From NCBI GenBank assembly GCA_900545955.1, contig URAU01000003.1, forward strand, positions 108,139-172,138: a stretch of 64,000 nucleotides of DNA, in the 5' to 3' direction. The translations under genes were made by a program, and so were the position numbers. The DNA is from an uncultured Porphyromonadaceae bacterium. Lineage in GTDB: Bacteria > Bacteroidota > Bacteroidia > Bacteroidales > Muribaculaceae. Position 1 is the stretch's first letter, and each line of letters starts with the position of its first letter. The notes under the pieces were generated by a model that was not told the DNA's origin, ran no database searches, and saw only the letters and a list, made by a program, of their open reading frames with translations. Positions 1 to 8,714 of this stretch are shown in pieces.

Positions 1-534
1 AGATTTCCCTACGGAGAATACTCCTCCGGGACCGCCGTCGCGATTGTTCATACGCCGCATAAGGAAGAACCAGAAGCCGATGAGCAGGAGTATGGGGCCG
101 AACGTCCAGATAAACGACGAGATGTCGGTGCTGTCCTCATAGGCTACGGGGCCTGTGTAGATGCCCGAATCATGCCATTCGTCAACTTTTTTGGCGAAGT
201 TGTCGACCGACGGCACCGTGGTGCGTATGTAATATTCCTTTCCGGGCATTACCTCTTTCATACGGAATATTTTCTTTGCGAGCGAATCGCTGACAAGCGC
301 CGTGGCCGTGCCGCTTTTCTTGTCGACGATTATCTTTTTGATGTCGCCGTTTCTAACCGTAGTAGAGTCTGTGAGATGCTCCTCGAAAGGAGTGTAGTCC
401 ATGCTTTCCGTAACGGTCTGGTCGTTCATGAAATACATTCCGGCCAGAAACAGGATAATCAGCACATACATCCAGTAGATGCTGAATTTTATCTGAGGCT
501 TGCGCAGATTGGGCTTGGGGGAGGGTGCTGCCAT
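1..534 (-). CDS. ftsH: ATP-dependent zinc metalloprotease FtsH, N-terminal part only
   Basis: FtsH is a membrane-anchored AAA+ protease that degrades damaged or unassembled membrane proteins and some cytosolic regulators. Only the first 178 codons are visible, and the gene runs off the left edge. The translation starts MAAPSPKPNLRKPQIKF. It has a first membrane segment at about residues 17-35, an extracytoplasmic domain of about 100 residues, and a second membrane segment at about 141-160. A Gly-rich linker, RRMNNRDGGPGG, then leads toward the AAA domain. This topology is typical of the family, but the Walker motifs and the HEXXH zinc site lie outside the window. The start lies 29 bp after the rsfS stop, so the two genes are probably co-transcribed. 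The rsfS-ftsH order is common in Bacteroidales. Confidence 0.9.
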   Translation of the reverse strand, partial: MAAPSPKPNLRKPQIKFSIYWMYVLIILFLAGMYFMNDQTVTESMDYTPFEEHLTDSTTVRNGDIKKIIVDKKSGTATALVSDSLAKKIFRMKEVMPGKEYYIRTTVPSVDNFAKKVDEWHDSGIYTGPVAYEDSTDISSFIWTFGPILLLIGFWFFLMRRMNNRDGGPGGVFSVGKS

Positions 535-563
535 GGATTTAATGAATTATTGGGCGGAAACGG

Positions 564-962
564 TTAGTCAAGGTCGGGAATCTCGGTGATAATGGCGTCG
601 TTCCAGAGTTCCTCGAGGTTATAGAGCTGCCGGGCGTCGGGAGTGAAAATGTGGACCATGGTGGAGCCGTAGTCGATTACGATCCACTGCGCGTTGCGGT
701 AGCCATCGTAGTTGTAGGGTTTTACCCGGGCGATGTCGAGAAGTTCCTCGCGGATATTGTCGGCTATGGCAGCTACCTGTTGCGGCGTGCGCCCCTCGGC
801 CACGATGAATTCGCGGGCCGGAGCCGACTCTATGCTTTCAAGATTGATTACCGTTATCCCTTTCGCTTTCTTATTCTGGGCGGCTTCCACAATCATTTCG
901 CGGAGCTGTTTGTCGTCGAGATTTTTGATTGTCGTGTTGTCTGGGCTGATGGATGTTGTCAT
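564..962 (-). CDS. rsfS: Ribosomal silencing factor RsfS (Iojap family)
   Basis: RsfS binds ribosomal protein uL14 on the large subunit and blocks subunit joining when nutrients are scarce. The 132-residue product has the compact family fold, with the recognisable core WIVIDYGSTMVHIF at about residues 93-106 and the following R-x-x-Y-x-L-E-E-L-W segment. Length is slightly above the usual 105-120 because of a short polar N-terminal extension. A TAAATTTG sequence on the minus strand (1007-1014) fits a -7 promoter element about 45 bp upstream, but no good -33 element pairs with it. It is the first gene of the rsfS-ftsH unit. Confidence 0.93.
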   Translation of the reverse strand: MTTSISPDNTTIKNLDDKQLREMIVEAAQNKKAKGITVINLESIESAPAREFIVAEGRTPQQVAAIADNIREELLDIARVKPYNYDGYRNAQWIVIDYGSTMVHIFTPDARQLYNLEELWNDAIITEIPDLD

Positions 963-1145
963 GTGTAGGTGTGATGATATGGATGGAGAGAGCCTTGTAG
1001 ACGTTACAAATTTACAAAATTAATTTTAATATAATATAGGTGTGTCAGATCCGTAGGGGCTGTAGAGCGTTCTGCAGGCCTCCTCTAACATTTTTTATAA
1101 CAATAAGCGGGGGCAAAAGGATGATGGCGGGGGTATAAAAATTTA

Positions 1146-1176
1146 GCAAGCGCTACGTACCACACGCTGCGCTTGC
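1146..1176 (-). terminator. Probable terminator downstream of tRNA-His
   Basis: An 8-bp perfect stem, GCAAGCGC/GCGCTTGC, encloses a 15-nt loop. On the minus strand it is followed by TAAATTTTTATA. It lies about 34 bp beyond the 3' end of the tRNA. Confidence 0.6.
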
Positions 1177-1209
1177 CGAGGTCGATGTAGAGTGTTAATA
1201 TGAGGTTTG

Positions 1210-1284
<75 letters not shown>

Positions 1285-1327
1285 ATGCTGATGCTTCGGA
1301 GCAATGCCCCTTGGCTCGTTTGCGGTG

Positions 1328-1357
1328 CAAAGTTACAACTTATTTCTGAATCCGCAA
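1328..1357 (-). promoter_or_regulatory. Promoter of tRNA-His
   Basis: The minus strand shows TTG, 19 nt, TAACTTTG, matching the Bacteroidota primary sigma consensus (TTG/TTTG-N19-20-TAnnTTTG). The -7 element ends about 43 bp before the mature tRNA 5' end. Confidence 0.75.
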
Positions 1358-1379
1358 TAGTCTGCGGCCATTTTTTTGT

Positions 1380-2357
1380 TTAAAAAGTGGCCGAGAGGGA
1401 GAATCCGAAGGCTGCGCCGGAGCCGGGTGCCGGCGATGGTATGAGCAGTGGTTGCGATGTCAGGCAGCCGGGACCGAGGGAACGGCACGTGCCCGGGCGC
1501 AGGGCGCCTACTACTTCGTTAACGGGATCGAGGAAGAAAGCCGCTATATGGCCCAGTACCGGCGACCCGAGAATTTCGTAGTTGTTTTCCACGATAATGC
1601 GTTTGAGCCGGTAGAATCCTTCGCCGATGAGCGAGCCGACAATCGGGGTGATAAACAGGTCCTGATACGAGGGCCGTTCCATACAGGCCTCGATTCCGAA
1701 TTCCCACCCTACGGTGGAGATTATGGCTGAATAGAGCATCGAGCGCCAGAAGTTGAATCCGCACGTGCGGGCACACATGAAGTATGCTGCGCCGGCATAG
1801 GGGTGGAGCACATAGTTGAAGATAAACTTGTCGTGGTCCCACTCGGGGCCTTTCTTGAAGATGTTCTTATACCATCGGTCCCAGAAATGCGTATTGTGCA
1901 TTTCAGCGCGGTTCCATGCGGTGGCGTCTTCCGGCAGTAGCTCCAATACGAAAAGTGTACCCACAAACGCGCCTGAAAGCACGGCTGTGTTTATCCACAT
2001 GTCGTGCCACCATGGCTCGTTGAGCGTCCAGGATGCCGGCATTGAGTAGAGCGAACGCGGGCGCGAGGGTATCATGGCGAGCGTGTCGCGGTCTACGGCC
2101 GATGCCTCGGCGTCGAGTTTCGGCGGCTCGGGCGGTGTATAGGATTCCGCACGCATGCGGGCGTCGGATTCAGGTATGACGGGCATTTCCGGCTGTCGGG
2201 CCTTCACCACGAGTTCGTCGACGACGACGGTGGTGACGGTCGTTGAGTCGGAGGCTGAAGTCTGCGCGGCTGCGGGAAGCGCCAGCAGCGTGAGCACGAA
2301 CGCCATCAGAAGCATGATGAACATAATGCGGTAGTGTAATCGGTGATTAATCTTCAT
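1380..2357 (-). CDS. DUF3943 domain membrane-associated protein
   Basis: Function is unknown. The start chosen is the ATG at 2357 (MKINHRLHYR); an upstream in-frame ATG at 2390 adds only 11 residues before the signal-like segment. The N-terminus is a hydrophobic signal sequence ending near ALPAAAQT, followed by a low-complexity Ser/Thr/Val/Pro stretch. The second half matches DUF3943 as I recall it: several aromatic-rich hydrophobic segments (WWHDMWINTAVLSG, FNYVLHPYAGAAYF) and an SYQDLFITPIVGSLIGEG block. It probably resides in the envelope. It is transcribed divergently from the permease at 2593 and appears monocistronic. Confidence 0.7.
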   Translation of the reverse strand: MKINHRLHYRIMFIMLLMAFVLTLLALPAAAQTSASDSTTVTTVVVDELVVKARQPEMPVIPESDARMRAESYTPPEPPKLDAEASAVDRDTLAMIPSRPRSLYSMPASWTLNEPWWHDMWINTAVLSGAFVGTLFVLELLPEDATAWNRAEMHNTHFWDRWYKNIFKKGPEWDHDKFIFNYVLHPYAGAAYFMCARTCGFNFWRSMLYSAIISTVGWEFGIEACMERPSYQDLFITPIVGSLIGEGFYRLKRIIVENNYEILGSPVLGHIAAFFLDPVNEVVGALRPGTCRSLGPGCLTSQPLLIPSPAPGSGAAFGFSLSATF

Positions 2358-2476
2358 ATCCCATGTAAGTCTCATAATCAAAATAGCCAATCGCTCTCGT
2401 GGAGCTTATTCTATTTTAATAACAAACGAAGGTAGATAAAGTATCACGCAAAATGTTTATCCGCCTTCGCGCGTTG

Positions 2477-2507
2477 TTGGCCGTTTCGACATATTGTGGT
2501 AAATTTG
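2477..2507 (+). promoter_or_regulatory. Promoter of the LolC/E-like permease gene
   Basis: TTG (2477-2479), 20 nt, TAAATTTG (2500-2507) fits the Bacteroidota consensus. Transcription would start near 2512, giving a leader of about 80 nt that contains the 42-bp palindromic element. Confidence 0.75.
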
Positions 2508-2526
2508 CGGTTGCAATCTGTTTATA

Positions 2527-2568
2527 GAAGTCATAAATTCTTTTCGAAGAAAAACTTTCAATGACTTC
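2527..2568 (-). repeat. 42-bp palindromic miniature of the 183-bp inverted-repeat element
   Basis: Read on the minus strand, the first 34 bases match the left end of the 183-bp elements at 23941 and 34564 with only a few differences (GAAGTCATT...CTTCGAAAAGAATTT). They are then closed directly by ATGACTTC. On the transcribed plus strand it forms a hairpin with an 8-bp outer stem (GAAGTCAT/ATGACTTC) and an inner TTCTT-TTCG-AAGAA stem. It lies in the predicted 5' leader of the next gene, 24 bp before its ATG. Confidence 0.75.
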
Positions 2569-2592
2569 ATGGCCAATTAGAGTGCTGCACGT

Positions 2593-3858
2593 ATGTCATC
2601 GATTTCGACTTTTATAGCGCGCCGTCTGGCATCTTCGCGGGGGATGGACAACCGTACCGGTCCTGCTGTGGCCGTCGCTTCCGGGGGGCTGGCTCTTTCT
2701 TTGGCCGTGATGTTGCTTGCCGTGGCCATAACCACGGGGTTCAAACGTGAGATAACCGATAAAATAAGCGGGCTGGAAGCTCAGATCAGAATTACATCGC
2801 TGCGCGGAGGTACGGATGTCGGGGTGCCGGTGGAGTGGTCGTCAACCTTTGCAGGCATTGTTTCCGATGCGTTGATGCCGTTCGCTTCCGGTAAGGAACC
2901 GGATATAGCCCCGGTGGCCGCAGTGGCAGGTATTCTGAAGTCGCCCTCGGATTTCGCCGGACTCGCGTTCAGGGCCTCACGTGGCGGTTCGATGACTGAT
3001 TTCGAGAGCGGGATGCTTGAGGAGGGTCGGATGCCGGGTGTGGATTCTATGGGCGAAATCGCTGTTTCAGCCACCACGGCGCGGGAACTCGGTCTGGCCG
3101 TCGGCGATAAGGTAAGCGCGTATTTCATTGCTGCGGGCGGAGCCGGTATACGCCCCAGGCGGTTCGATGTAGTAGGCGTTTTTCGCAGTGATTTCGGGGA
3201 GTTCGACAATTCGGCGGCCTATTGCTCGGCTACATCAGTCTGGCGTCTGCGCGGCCTGGGAGAAACGCAGGCCGATGCCATTGAAATCCGCGGAATCGAC
3301 CCCGCACGCATTGACGACGCGACTTCGGTCCTTCAGACTGCATTGAACCAGGCCTTTACCTCGGGCCGCATATCTGAGCTGACCGTCGCCACTCCGGTGA
3401 CTTCGGCTGCTGCGGGATATTTCAACTGGCTCGACATGCTCGACACCAATATAATAGTGATACTTGTGCTGATGGGATGCGTGAGTGCACTGATGGTGAT
3501 TGCGTGTGTCTTGATTCTTGTATTGCGGCGCGTCAGGACTATCGGGATACTCAAGGCTCTTGGCGCGACCGACGGCCGTATTGAGCGCGTGTTTACGCTT
3601 TTAGGCGGAAGGGTGGTTCTCTCCGGCATGGTTATCGGCAACGCGATTGCTCTTGCGTTCATATGGATTCAGGGATCTTTCTGGCTGATTCCGCTTGATC
3701 CGGCCAATTACTATCTCAGCTATGTACCGGTTGCTATCGGAATAGGGCAGTGGCTGGCGGTGAACGTGGGTTTCGCTCTGCTGGCGATGTGTGTGGCTCT
3801 GTTGCCGGCCACGTTGGTGCGACGCCTCAGCCCGGCCCGCACTATGCGCTGGGAATGA
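2593..3858 (+). CDS. ABC transporter permease, FtsX/LolC-LolE family
   Basis: This is a permease subunit probably involved in releasing lipoproteins or other envelope substrates. The 421-residue product has an N-terminal amphipathic and membrane segment (about 25-50, GLALSLAVMLLAVAITTGFK). A large periplasmic MacB-like domain follows, and the C-terminal FtsX domain has three membrane segments (about 283-308, 335-357 and 380-400). The motif RTIGILKALGATDGRIERVF near residue 318 is the coupling-helix region of the family. No ATPase gene is adjacent. It is expressed from its own promoter and its last 17 bp overlap the convergent MATE gene. LolE-like is a family-level call; the exact substrate is not shown. 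Confidence 0.82.
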   Translation: MSSISTFIARRLASSRGMDNRTGPAVAVASGGLALSLAVMLLAVAITTGFKREITDKISGLEAQIRITSLRGGTDVGVPVEWSSTFAGIVSDALMPFASGKEPDIAPVAAVAGILKSPSDFAGLAFRASRGGSMTDFESGMLEEGRMPGVDSMGEIAVSATTARELGLAVGDKVSAYFIAAGGAGIRPRRFDVVGVFRSDFGEFDNSAAYCSATSVWRLRGLGETQADAIEIRGIDPARIDDATSVLQTALNQAFTSGRISELTVATPVTSAAAGYFNWLDMLDTNIIVILVLMGCVSALMVIACVLILVLRRVRTIGILKALGATDGRIERVFTLLGGRVVLSGMVIGNAIALAFIWIQGSFWLIPLDPANYYLSYVPVAIGIGQWLAVNVGFALLAMCVALLPATLVRRLSPARTMRWE

Positions 3859-5242
3859 CGCTTCCAGCGCGGTGGCGCCTTAAGCTCCGCAATGCTCCTG
3901 CCATCATGATGGCCGTGACAAGCGTAGCCAGTATGTCGGAACTCCAGAAAGTAAACCATACGCCGTTGAGCCCGAACCATTTCGGCAGAAGCAGCAGAAG
4001 CGGGATAAAGAATATTACCTGGCGTATGAGGCTCAGAAATACGGATTTGCCGATTTTCCCTATAGCCTGGAAATAGGTGGTGGAGACTATCTGGAAGCCT
4101 ACCATCCAGAAGCATATCATTGCCGTGGAAAGAGCTTTCGCGGTAAAGTCGACCAGGCCAGGATCGGAAACGAACGCACGGGCCACTACTTGCGGACACG
4201 TCAGACCGATTATCCATCCTCCGAGGCTTATGACAGTGGCGACGGCTACCGCAAGCCAGTAGACGCGCGCCACGCGCTCGGTCTGGTTACAGCCGTAGTT
4301 GAATCCTACAATGGGTTGCATTCCCTGGCATATACCCAAGATCACGCAGCAGAGCAACGACGTGAAGGTCACGAAGATTCCCGACGCGGCTATGGCCGCC
4401 ACGCCTCCGTAGTCAAGCAGGGCGTGGTTTATGAAAATGTTTATGATGCAGGAGCCTGTGTTGACCACAAACGGCGCCGCGCCGATACCCATTATGGCCC
4501 ATACGAGTTTTCGGTCGAGGCGGTAGATGCCCGGTGCGAAGGTGACATCGCCGTTGCGCCGGTCGGTGAAATGCCGCATCACGAAGATTGCCGAGATAGC
4601 CATGGCGATGTCGGTGGCGATTGCCGCACCCTTTATGCCCGTGTCGAGGAGGTAGATGAATGTAGGAGCGAGAACTACGTTGAGCCCCGCGCCGATAAAC
4701 ATCGTCACCATGGCTCGTACGGGGAAGCCCGACGCGCGCATTATATTGTTGAACGAGAATGTGAGGTTTGTGAGCAGCAGTCCGGGTAGGATAAAGGTCA
4801 TGAAGTCGCGCGCATAGGGGAGCGTTATCTCATTGGCACCGAACCAGCGGAGCACGGTATCCATGAATGCTGCAAACAGCCCTATGTAGATTATGCCGAT
4901 TGTTAGCGTGAGTGTCAGCGAGTTGCCGAGCACTTTTCTCGCGGTTTCCGGCTTACCGGCACCGAGCAGCAGGCTCACGCGTGCCGAGGCTCCGGCGCCG
5001 ACGAGAGTGCCGAGCGCGGTAGTGATGTTCATTACCGGAAAAGTGATGGCGAGTCCGGCGATTGCCTCCGGACCGACCACCTGACCAATAAAAATGCGGT
5101 CGACCACGTTGTAGAGCATCATTACGAGCATTCCTACAACCGCCGGAAGCGAATACTGCCACAATAACCTCCCTACAGGCATTGTCTGTAGTTGCTCGAG
5201 TCGGGCTTGGCGGTCGTCGGAAGCGGCAGTGGCTGCAGGCAT
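3842..5242 (-). CDS. MATE family efflux transporter
   Basis: This is an inner-membrane multidrug/cation antiporter. The start chosen is MPAATAASDDRQARLEQ at 5242; the open frame continues upstream into folE but has no family similarity there. The 466-residue protein has the usual twelve hydrophobic segments in two halves. The first half carries the family-typical LLWQYSLPAVVGMLVMMLYN and VDRIFIGQVVGPEAIAGL blocks. The gene lies 55 bp downstream of folE on the same strand and could be the last member of that operon. Its 3' end overlaps the convergent permease gene by 17 bp. Substrate cannot be inferred. Confidence 0.88.
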   Translation of the reverse strand: MPAATAASDDRQARLEQLQTMPVGRLLWQYSLPAVVGMLVMMLYNVVDRIFIGQVVGPEAIAGLAITFPVMNITTALGTLVGAGASARVSLLLGAGKPETARKVLGNSLTLTLTIGIIYIGLFAAFMDTVLRWFGANEITLPYARDFMTFILPGLLLTNLTFSFNNIMRASGFPVRAMVTMFIGAGLNVVLAPTFIYLLDTGIKGAAIATDIAMAISAIFVMRHFTDRRNGDVTFAPGIYRLDRKLVWAIMGIGAAPFVVNTGSCIINIFINHALLDYGGVAAIAASGIFVTFTSLLCCVILGICQGMQPIVGFNYGCNQTERVARVYWLAVAVATVISLGGWIIGLTCPQVVARAFVSDPGLVDFTAKALSTAMICFWMVGFQIVSTTYFQAIGKIGKSVFLSLIRQVIFFIPLLLLLPKWFGLNGVWFTFWSSDILATLVTAIMMAGALRSLRRHRAGSVIPSA

Positions 5243-5297
5243 GTTGGGATGTCTTGATAAGTTAAAGGGGCTAATGCCGTAGGGTGGCTGACACTGC

Positions 5298-5912
5298 CTA
5301 TCGGTTGATAAGGGAGAAGAACTCCTGACGCAGGGTGGCGTCGGAGGCGAAGCGTCCGCAGTAGTCGATTGTGTCGGTGGATGCCATCTGTTTCTCCACG
5401 CCGCGCATCTGCATGCACAGGTGCCGGGCGTTGCAGGCCACGATAACGCCGTCGGTATCGAGCGTTGCGGCCACATGGGCGCAGATTTCGGCGGTAAGGC
5501 GTTCCTGCACTTGTAGGCGGCGCGCTATGGCGTTGACGAGTCGGGGGAGTTTGCTCAGGCCTACCATCGAGCCTCGGGGAATGTAACCGATGCTCACTGT
5601 GCCGAAAAACGGGAGGATATGGTGTTCGCACATCGAATAGAATTCGATGTCGCGGACTACAACCATCTGCGAGCCCTGACTGCTGAATATGGCCTGGCGG
5701 AGGATGTCGTCGGGATTCTGGCGGTAGCCCTGCGAAGCAAACCACATGGCTTTTGCAGCGCGCATGGGAGTCTTCACGAGTCCTTCGCGGGTGGGATCGT
5801 CGCCAATCAGGCGTATTATTTCCCGGTAATGATCTGCTATGGCCTCGATACGCTCCTGCTCGGAGAGTGTCGGTGCCTTATCGGTTTCAAAGTCGAAGTT
5901 TTCGCAGCTCAT
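5298..5912 (-). CDS. folE: GTP cyclohydrolase I
   Basis: It converts GTP to 7,8-dihydroneopterin triphosphate, the first step of tetrahydrofolate and pterin biosynthesis, in the cytosol. The 204-residue length is normal. Zinc ligands are C95 and H98 in FYSMCEHHILPFFG and C166 in NARHLCMQMRGVEKQ. The catalytic His sits in the CEHH motif, and the substrate-binding VGLSKLPRLV segment is intact at about 117-126. The gene is 58 bp after the SPOR-domain gene and belongs to the DUF1599-DoxX-tpiA-SPOR-folE cluster. Confidence 0.97.
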   Translation of the reverse strand: MSCENFDFETDKAPTLSEQERIEAIADHYREIIRLIGDDPTREGLVKTPMRAAKAMWFASQGYRQNPDDILRQAIFSSQGSQMVVVRDIEFYSMCEHHILPFFGTVSIGYIPRGSMVGLSKLPRLVNAIARRLQVQERLTAEICAHVAATLDTDGVIVACNARHLCMQMRGVEKQMASTDTIDYCGRFASDATLRQEFFSLINR

Positions 5913-5970
5913 TTATAACAAGTGTTTTGAAAATTGTGCCCCGAACCGAAATCGGGAACGGGTGGAGGGG

Positions 5971-6537
5971 TCAGCGGGTGTTCACACGGTCGCGCACCAC
6001 GCGCACTTCCTTGGCGTAGCGCGGGAACTGCTTGCGGATGTCGGCGGCGGCTTTTTCAGCCTCATACTGCGTGCGGAAATCGCCGATGCGCAGTCGCCAG
6101 TAGGGCGATGCGTAGGTTACGTAGGTGTCCCACTGAGGGAAAGTGCCGCCCACCATGCGTTCGCGCTGACGCGCTTCGGATTTGGCGGAACGGACGTTGT
6201 TGTCGGCGTAGACCTGAACGCGGTAGCCAACGGTCTTGCCCCCTTTGGGGCGGCTTTCGGTGGCTTCGCTTTCGGTGCTCTCACCTTCGGAGGAGGTTTC
6301 GGCGTTTTCGCCGGGAGCGTCGGCGGCGGAGGCCGCAGCCCTGCGGAGCAGTTGCTCCGGGGCTGCGACTGTGACCGACGAACCCTTTTCGGCCAGACGT
6401 TCCATTATGCCCGACGGGGTGGAGGCGCCGATGCTGTCGGCGGCCTGTTCGGAAACTGACTGCGCCCGGACCGGAGCGGCGATTGCCGCTATGGCGAGGC
6501 TGACAGCCATAGCTATGTGTCGGAAAATGCGGGTCAT
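5971..6537 (-). CDS. Secreted SPOR-domain protein
   Basis: SPOR domains bind denuded peptidoglycan, often at division sites. The 188-residue product begins with a signal peptide (MTRIFRHIAMAVSLAIAAI, ending PVRAQ). It continues with an Ala/Glu/Ser-rich spacer and ends in a SPOR domain (about residues 103-185) starting GYRVQVYADNNV and containing YWRLRIGDFRTQYEAEKAA. No catalytic domain is present. It lies 47 bp after tpiA in the same operon, between a glycolytic enzyme and folE. That order recurs in Bacteroidales without obvious pathway logic. Confidence 0.85.
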   Translation of the reverse strand: MTRIFRHIAMAVSLAIAAIAAPVRAQSVSEQAADSIGASTPSGIMERLAEKGSSVTVAAPEQLLRRAAASAADAPGENAETSSEGESTESEATESRPKGGKTVGYRVQVYADNNVRSAKSEARQRERMVGGTFPQWDTYVTYASPYWRLRIGDFRTQYEAEKAAADIRKQFPRYAKEVRVVRDRVNTR

Positions 6538-6584
6538 GGCTAAAAAGGATGTGTGAGGTGCTTGGTAAGTGGGAAAGAGAATGA

Positions 6585-7340
6585 TTAGAAGGCGTTCACG
6601 ATGCCCATGAACGATGCTGCGTCGAGGGCGGCGCCACCGATAAGACCACCGTCAACGTCGGGTTTGGCGAAGAGTTCGGCTGCGTTCGAGGGTTTGCAGC
6701 TTCCGCCGTATAGAATCGAGGTGTTGTCAGCTACTTCCTTGCCGTATTTCTCAGCGATGACGGCGCGGATGTGGGCGTGCATGTCCTCGGCCTGGTCGGC
6801 TGTGGCGGTCTTGCCGGTGCCGATTGCCCATACGGGTTCGTATGCGAGGATGAGCTTGCCGAAATCTTCGGCGCTGAGATCGAAGAGGGCTTCGCGGATC
6901 TGGGCGGCTACAACCTCGTTGTAGGTGCCGTTTTCGCGCTGCTCGAGAACTTCACCGATGCAGAAGATGGGGGTGAGGCCTTCGGCGAGAGCGAGGTTTA
7001 CTTTGGTCTTGAGAATTTCGGAAGTCTCGCCGTAGTACTGGCGGCGCTCCGAGTGGCCGAGAATCACGTAGGTTGCACCGGTGGAGGCTACCATAGGAGC
7101 GGAAACTTCGCCGGTATATGCGCCTTTTACGTGGTCAGCGCAGTTTTCAGCGCCAAGGCCGAGCTTTGTCTGGTCGATTGCTGCGGCTACGGAAGCGAGG
7201 TGGGTGAAGGGAACGCAGATTACTACGTCGCATTTGGGGGTTGCGCCTTTAAGAGCCTCGTTGACGTCCTTTGCCAGGCCTACGCCTTCGGCAAGGGTGG
7301 TATTCATTTTCCAGTTGCCGGCTACGATGTTTTTTCTCAT
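6585..7340 (-). CDS. tpiA: Triosephosphate isomerase
   Basis: It interconverts dihydroxyacetone phosphate and glyceraldehyde 3-phosphate in glycolysis and gluconeogenesis. The 251-residue length is standard. The active-site residues are all present: K11 in GNWKMN, His in ILGHSERR, and Glu in AYEPVWAIGTG with the phosphate-gripping loop next to it. The terminal phosphate loop YGGSCKPSNA and GGLIGGAAL are intact. The start is 42 bp downstream of the DoxX-like gene. Confidence 0.98.
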   Translation of the reverse strand: MRKNIVAGNWKMNTTLAEGVGLAKDVNEALKGATPKCDVVICVPFTHLASVAAAIDQTKLGLGAENCADHVKGAYTGEVSAPMVASTGATYVILGHSERRQYYGETSEILKTKVNLALAEGLTPIFCIGEVLEQRENGTYNEVVAAQIREALFDLSAEDFGKLILAYEPVWAIGTGKTATADQAEDMHAHIRAVIAEKYGKEVADNTSILYGGSCKPSNAAELFAKPDVDGGLIGGAALDAASFMGIVNAF

Positions 7341-7382
7341 TGTTATAGAAGGTTAGGTGTTTGAATTTTGGTGAGTGCAAAT

Positions 7383-8714
7383 TTAAGAATTTTCTGCGGC
7401 TTTTTTGCGATATGCGCGCCGAATTTTGGCTCTCAGGGTCAGTATAAGTCCTTGAAAAAGGTAGATGAGAAGAACTATTGCGCCAAAAAGTCCGGTGATG
7501 TATCTGAACCAGGCGGAGCCGTTGCCTTGGAGCTCGTCGAGCAACATTGGGGTGGAGGCAGGGTTCTCAATAATTTCGGCATCCATCGAGCTGAGGGTTG
7601 TTTTGGAGGCGATGTGTCCGTCGGAGAGGAGTACGATGGCAATCTGTCCGCGGGCCAGCTCTTTGAGCTGGGTTTCGTCGGCGCTGTAGCAAGGATATGC
7701 GGCCATGCTCATGTCGCGCCAGCGAGCCACGCCTTTTGCATCCGTGCCAAGTATTGCGCATATCGCTATACCCGCCGAATCGGCGTGGGCAGCCAGCTCG
7801 TTGAGAGTGTACGTATAAGCTACGTCGGCGCGACGCGGCTCGGGGATTACGATTACAATCTCGTCGCCTTCGGACGCGAAGGCCTCGGCGGTGGCGTCGT
7901 CGCCGTCGGCGTTGAATACGGTCAGCGGATTTTCCGGACCTGTCGCTTCGCTGACGGCGGATGCCGACGCGATGCGGTCGACGAATGTCCAGGAGTCGTC
8001 GGGAAGGGAGTCGATGGAGAATTCGCGCTGCACCCCCTCTTTTTCGTAGATGAATGTGTATGAGTCGGTTTCGTCGGAGGCCTCCGAATCGTCGGATGCT
8101 ACGGCAAGTTGAGTGCCGACAGGATATGAACGGAAATCGGCCATCGGCTGGGCGTTGTAGCCGTAGAGGCTCACTATGAGGATATAGAGCGACGCCAGAG
8201 CCGCCACCATCCATTGTATTGCAGGATTGAACAGAGCCTCGCGTAGCCGTGGACTCCAGCGTATCAGCAGGATAAGTCCGGCCGTGAGGACCACGTTTTT
8301 CCAGAATGTCGCCGCATTGGAGATTGTTAGGAAGTCGCCGAAACATCCGCAGTCGGGAATCGGGTCTGCTACCCAGAGCCACAGGCTCAGCGGGAGCATA
8401 AGCGCCATGGAGAGGAGCAGCCCCCAGGGTGCGGTGCGTTTATAGCACCCCATGAGCAGCAGCGAACCGAGCACAAATTCATAGCCGGAAAGCAGCATGG
8501 CGACCATCAGCACCACCGAACGTGGCTCCGTCAGATGCCATACAGCCAGGTATTCTTCAATTTTGAAGATGAACCCCCATGGGTCGATTGCCTTCACAAG
8601 GCCGGAGCAGGCGAATGTTCCACCTACGATGAGGCGGAGCCCCCACACGCAGAGGCGAAGCCGGACAGCAGAATGGTCGGCGCCCGGCTGTTTCGCTTTC
8701 GTTTCGGTGGTCAT
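7383..8714 (-). CDS. DoxX/MauE-like membrane protein (BT_3928-type)
   Basis: This 443-residue inner-membrane protein has about four N-terminal membrane segments in a DoxX/MauE arrangement, including FACSGLVKAIDPWGF and the Cys motif PDCGCFGDF, which resembles thiol-oxidoreductase partners. A fifth membrane segment follows at about residues 187-205. A long extracytoplasmic domain comes next, with the end of the protein re-entering the membrane near residue 410. By family analogy it could take part in thiol or quinone redox chemistry, but that is inference. Its ATG overlaps the DUF1599 stop by 4 bp and tpiA follows after 42 bp, so the genes are translationally linked. Confidence 0.75.
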   Translation of the reverse strand: MTTETKAKQPGADHSAVRLRLCVWGLRLIVGGTFACSGLVKAIDPWGFIFKIEEYLAVWHLTEPRSVVLMVAMLLSGYEFVLGSLLLMGCYKRTAPWGLLLSMALMLPLSLWLWVADPIPDCGCFGDFLTISNAATFWKNVVLTAGLILLIRWSPRLREALFNPAIQWMVAALASLYILIVSLYGYNAQPMADFRSYPVGTQLAVASDDSEASDETDSYTFIYEKEGVQREFSIDSLPDDSWTFVDRIASASAVSEATGPENPLTVFNADGDDATAEAFASEGDEIVIVIPEPRRADVAYTYTLNELAAHADSAGIAICAILGTDAKGVARWRDMSMAAYPCYSADETQLKELARGQIAIVLLSDGHIASKTTLSSMDAEIIENPASTPMLLDELQGNGSAWFRYITGLFGAIVLLIYLFQGLILTLRAKIRRAYRKKAAENS

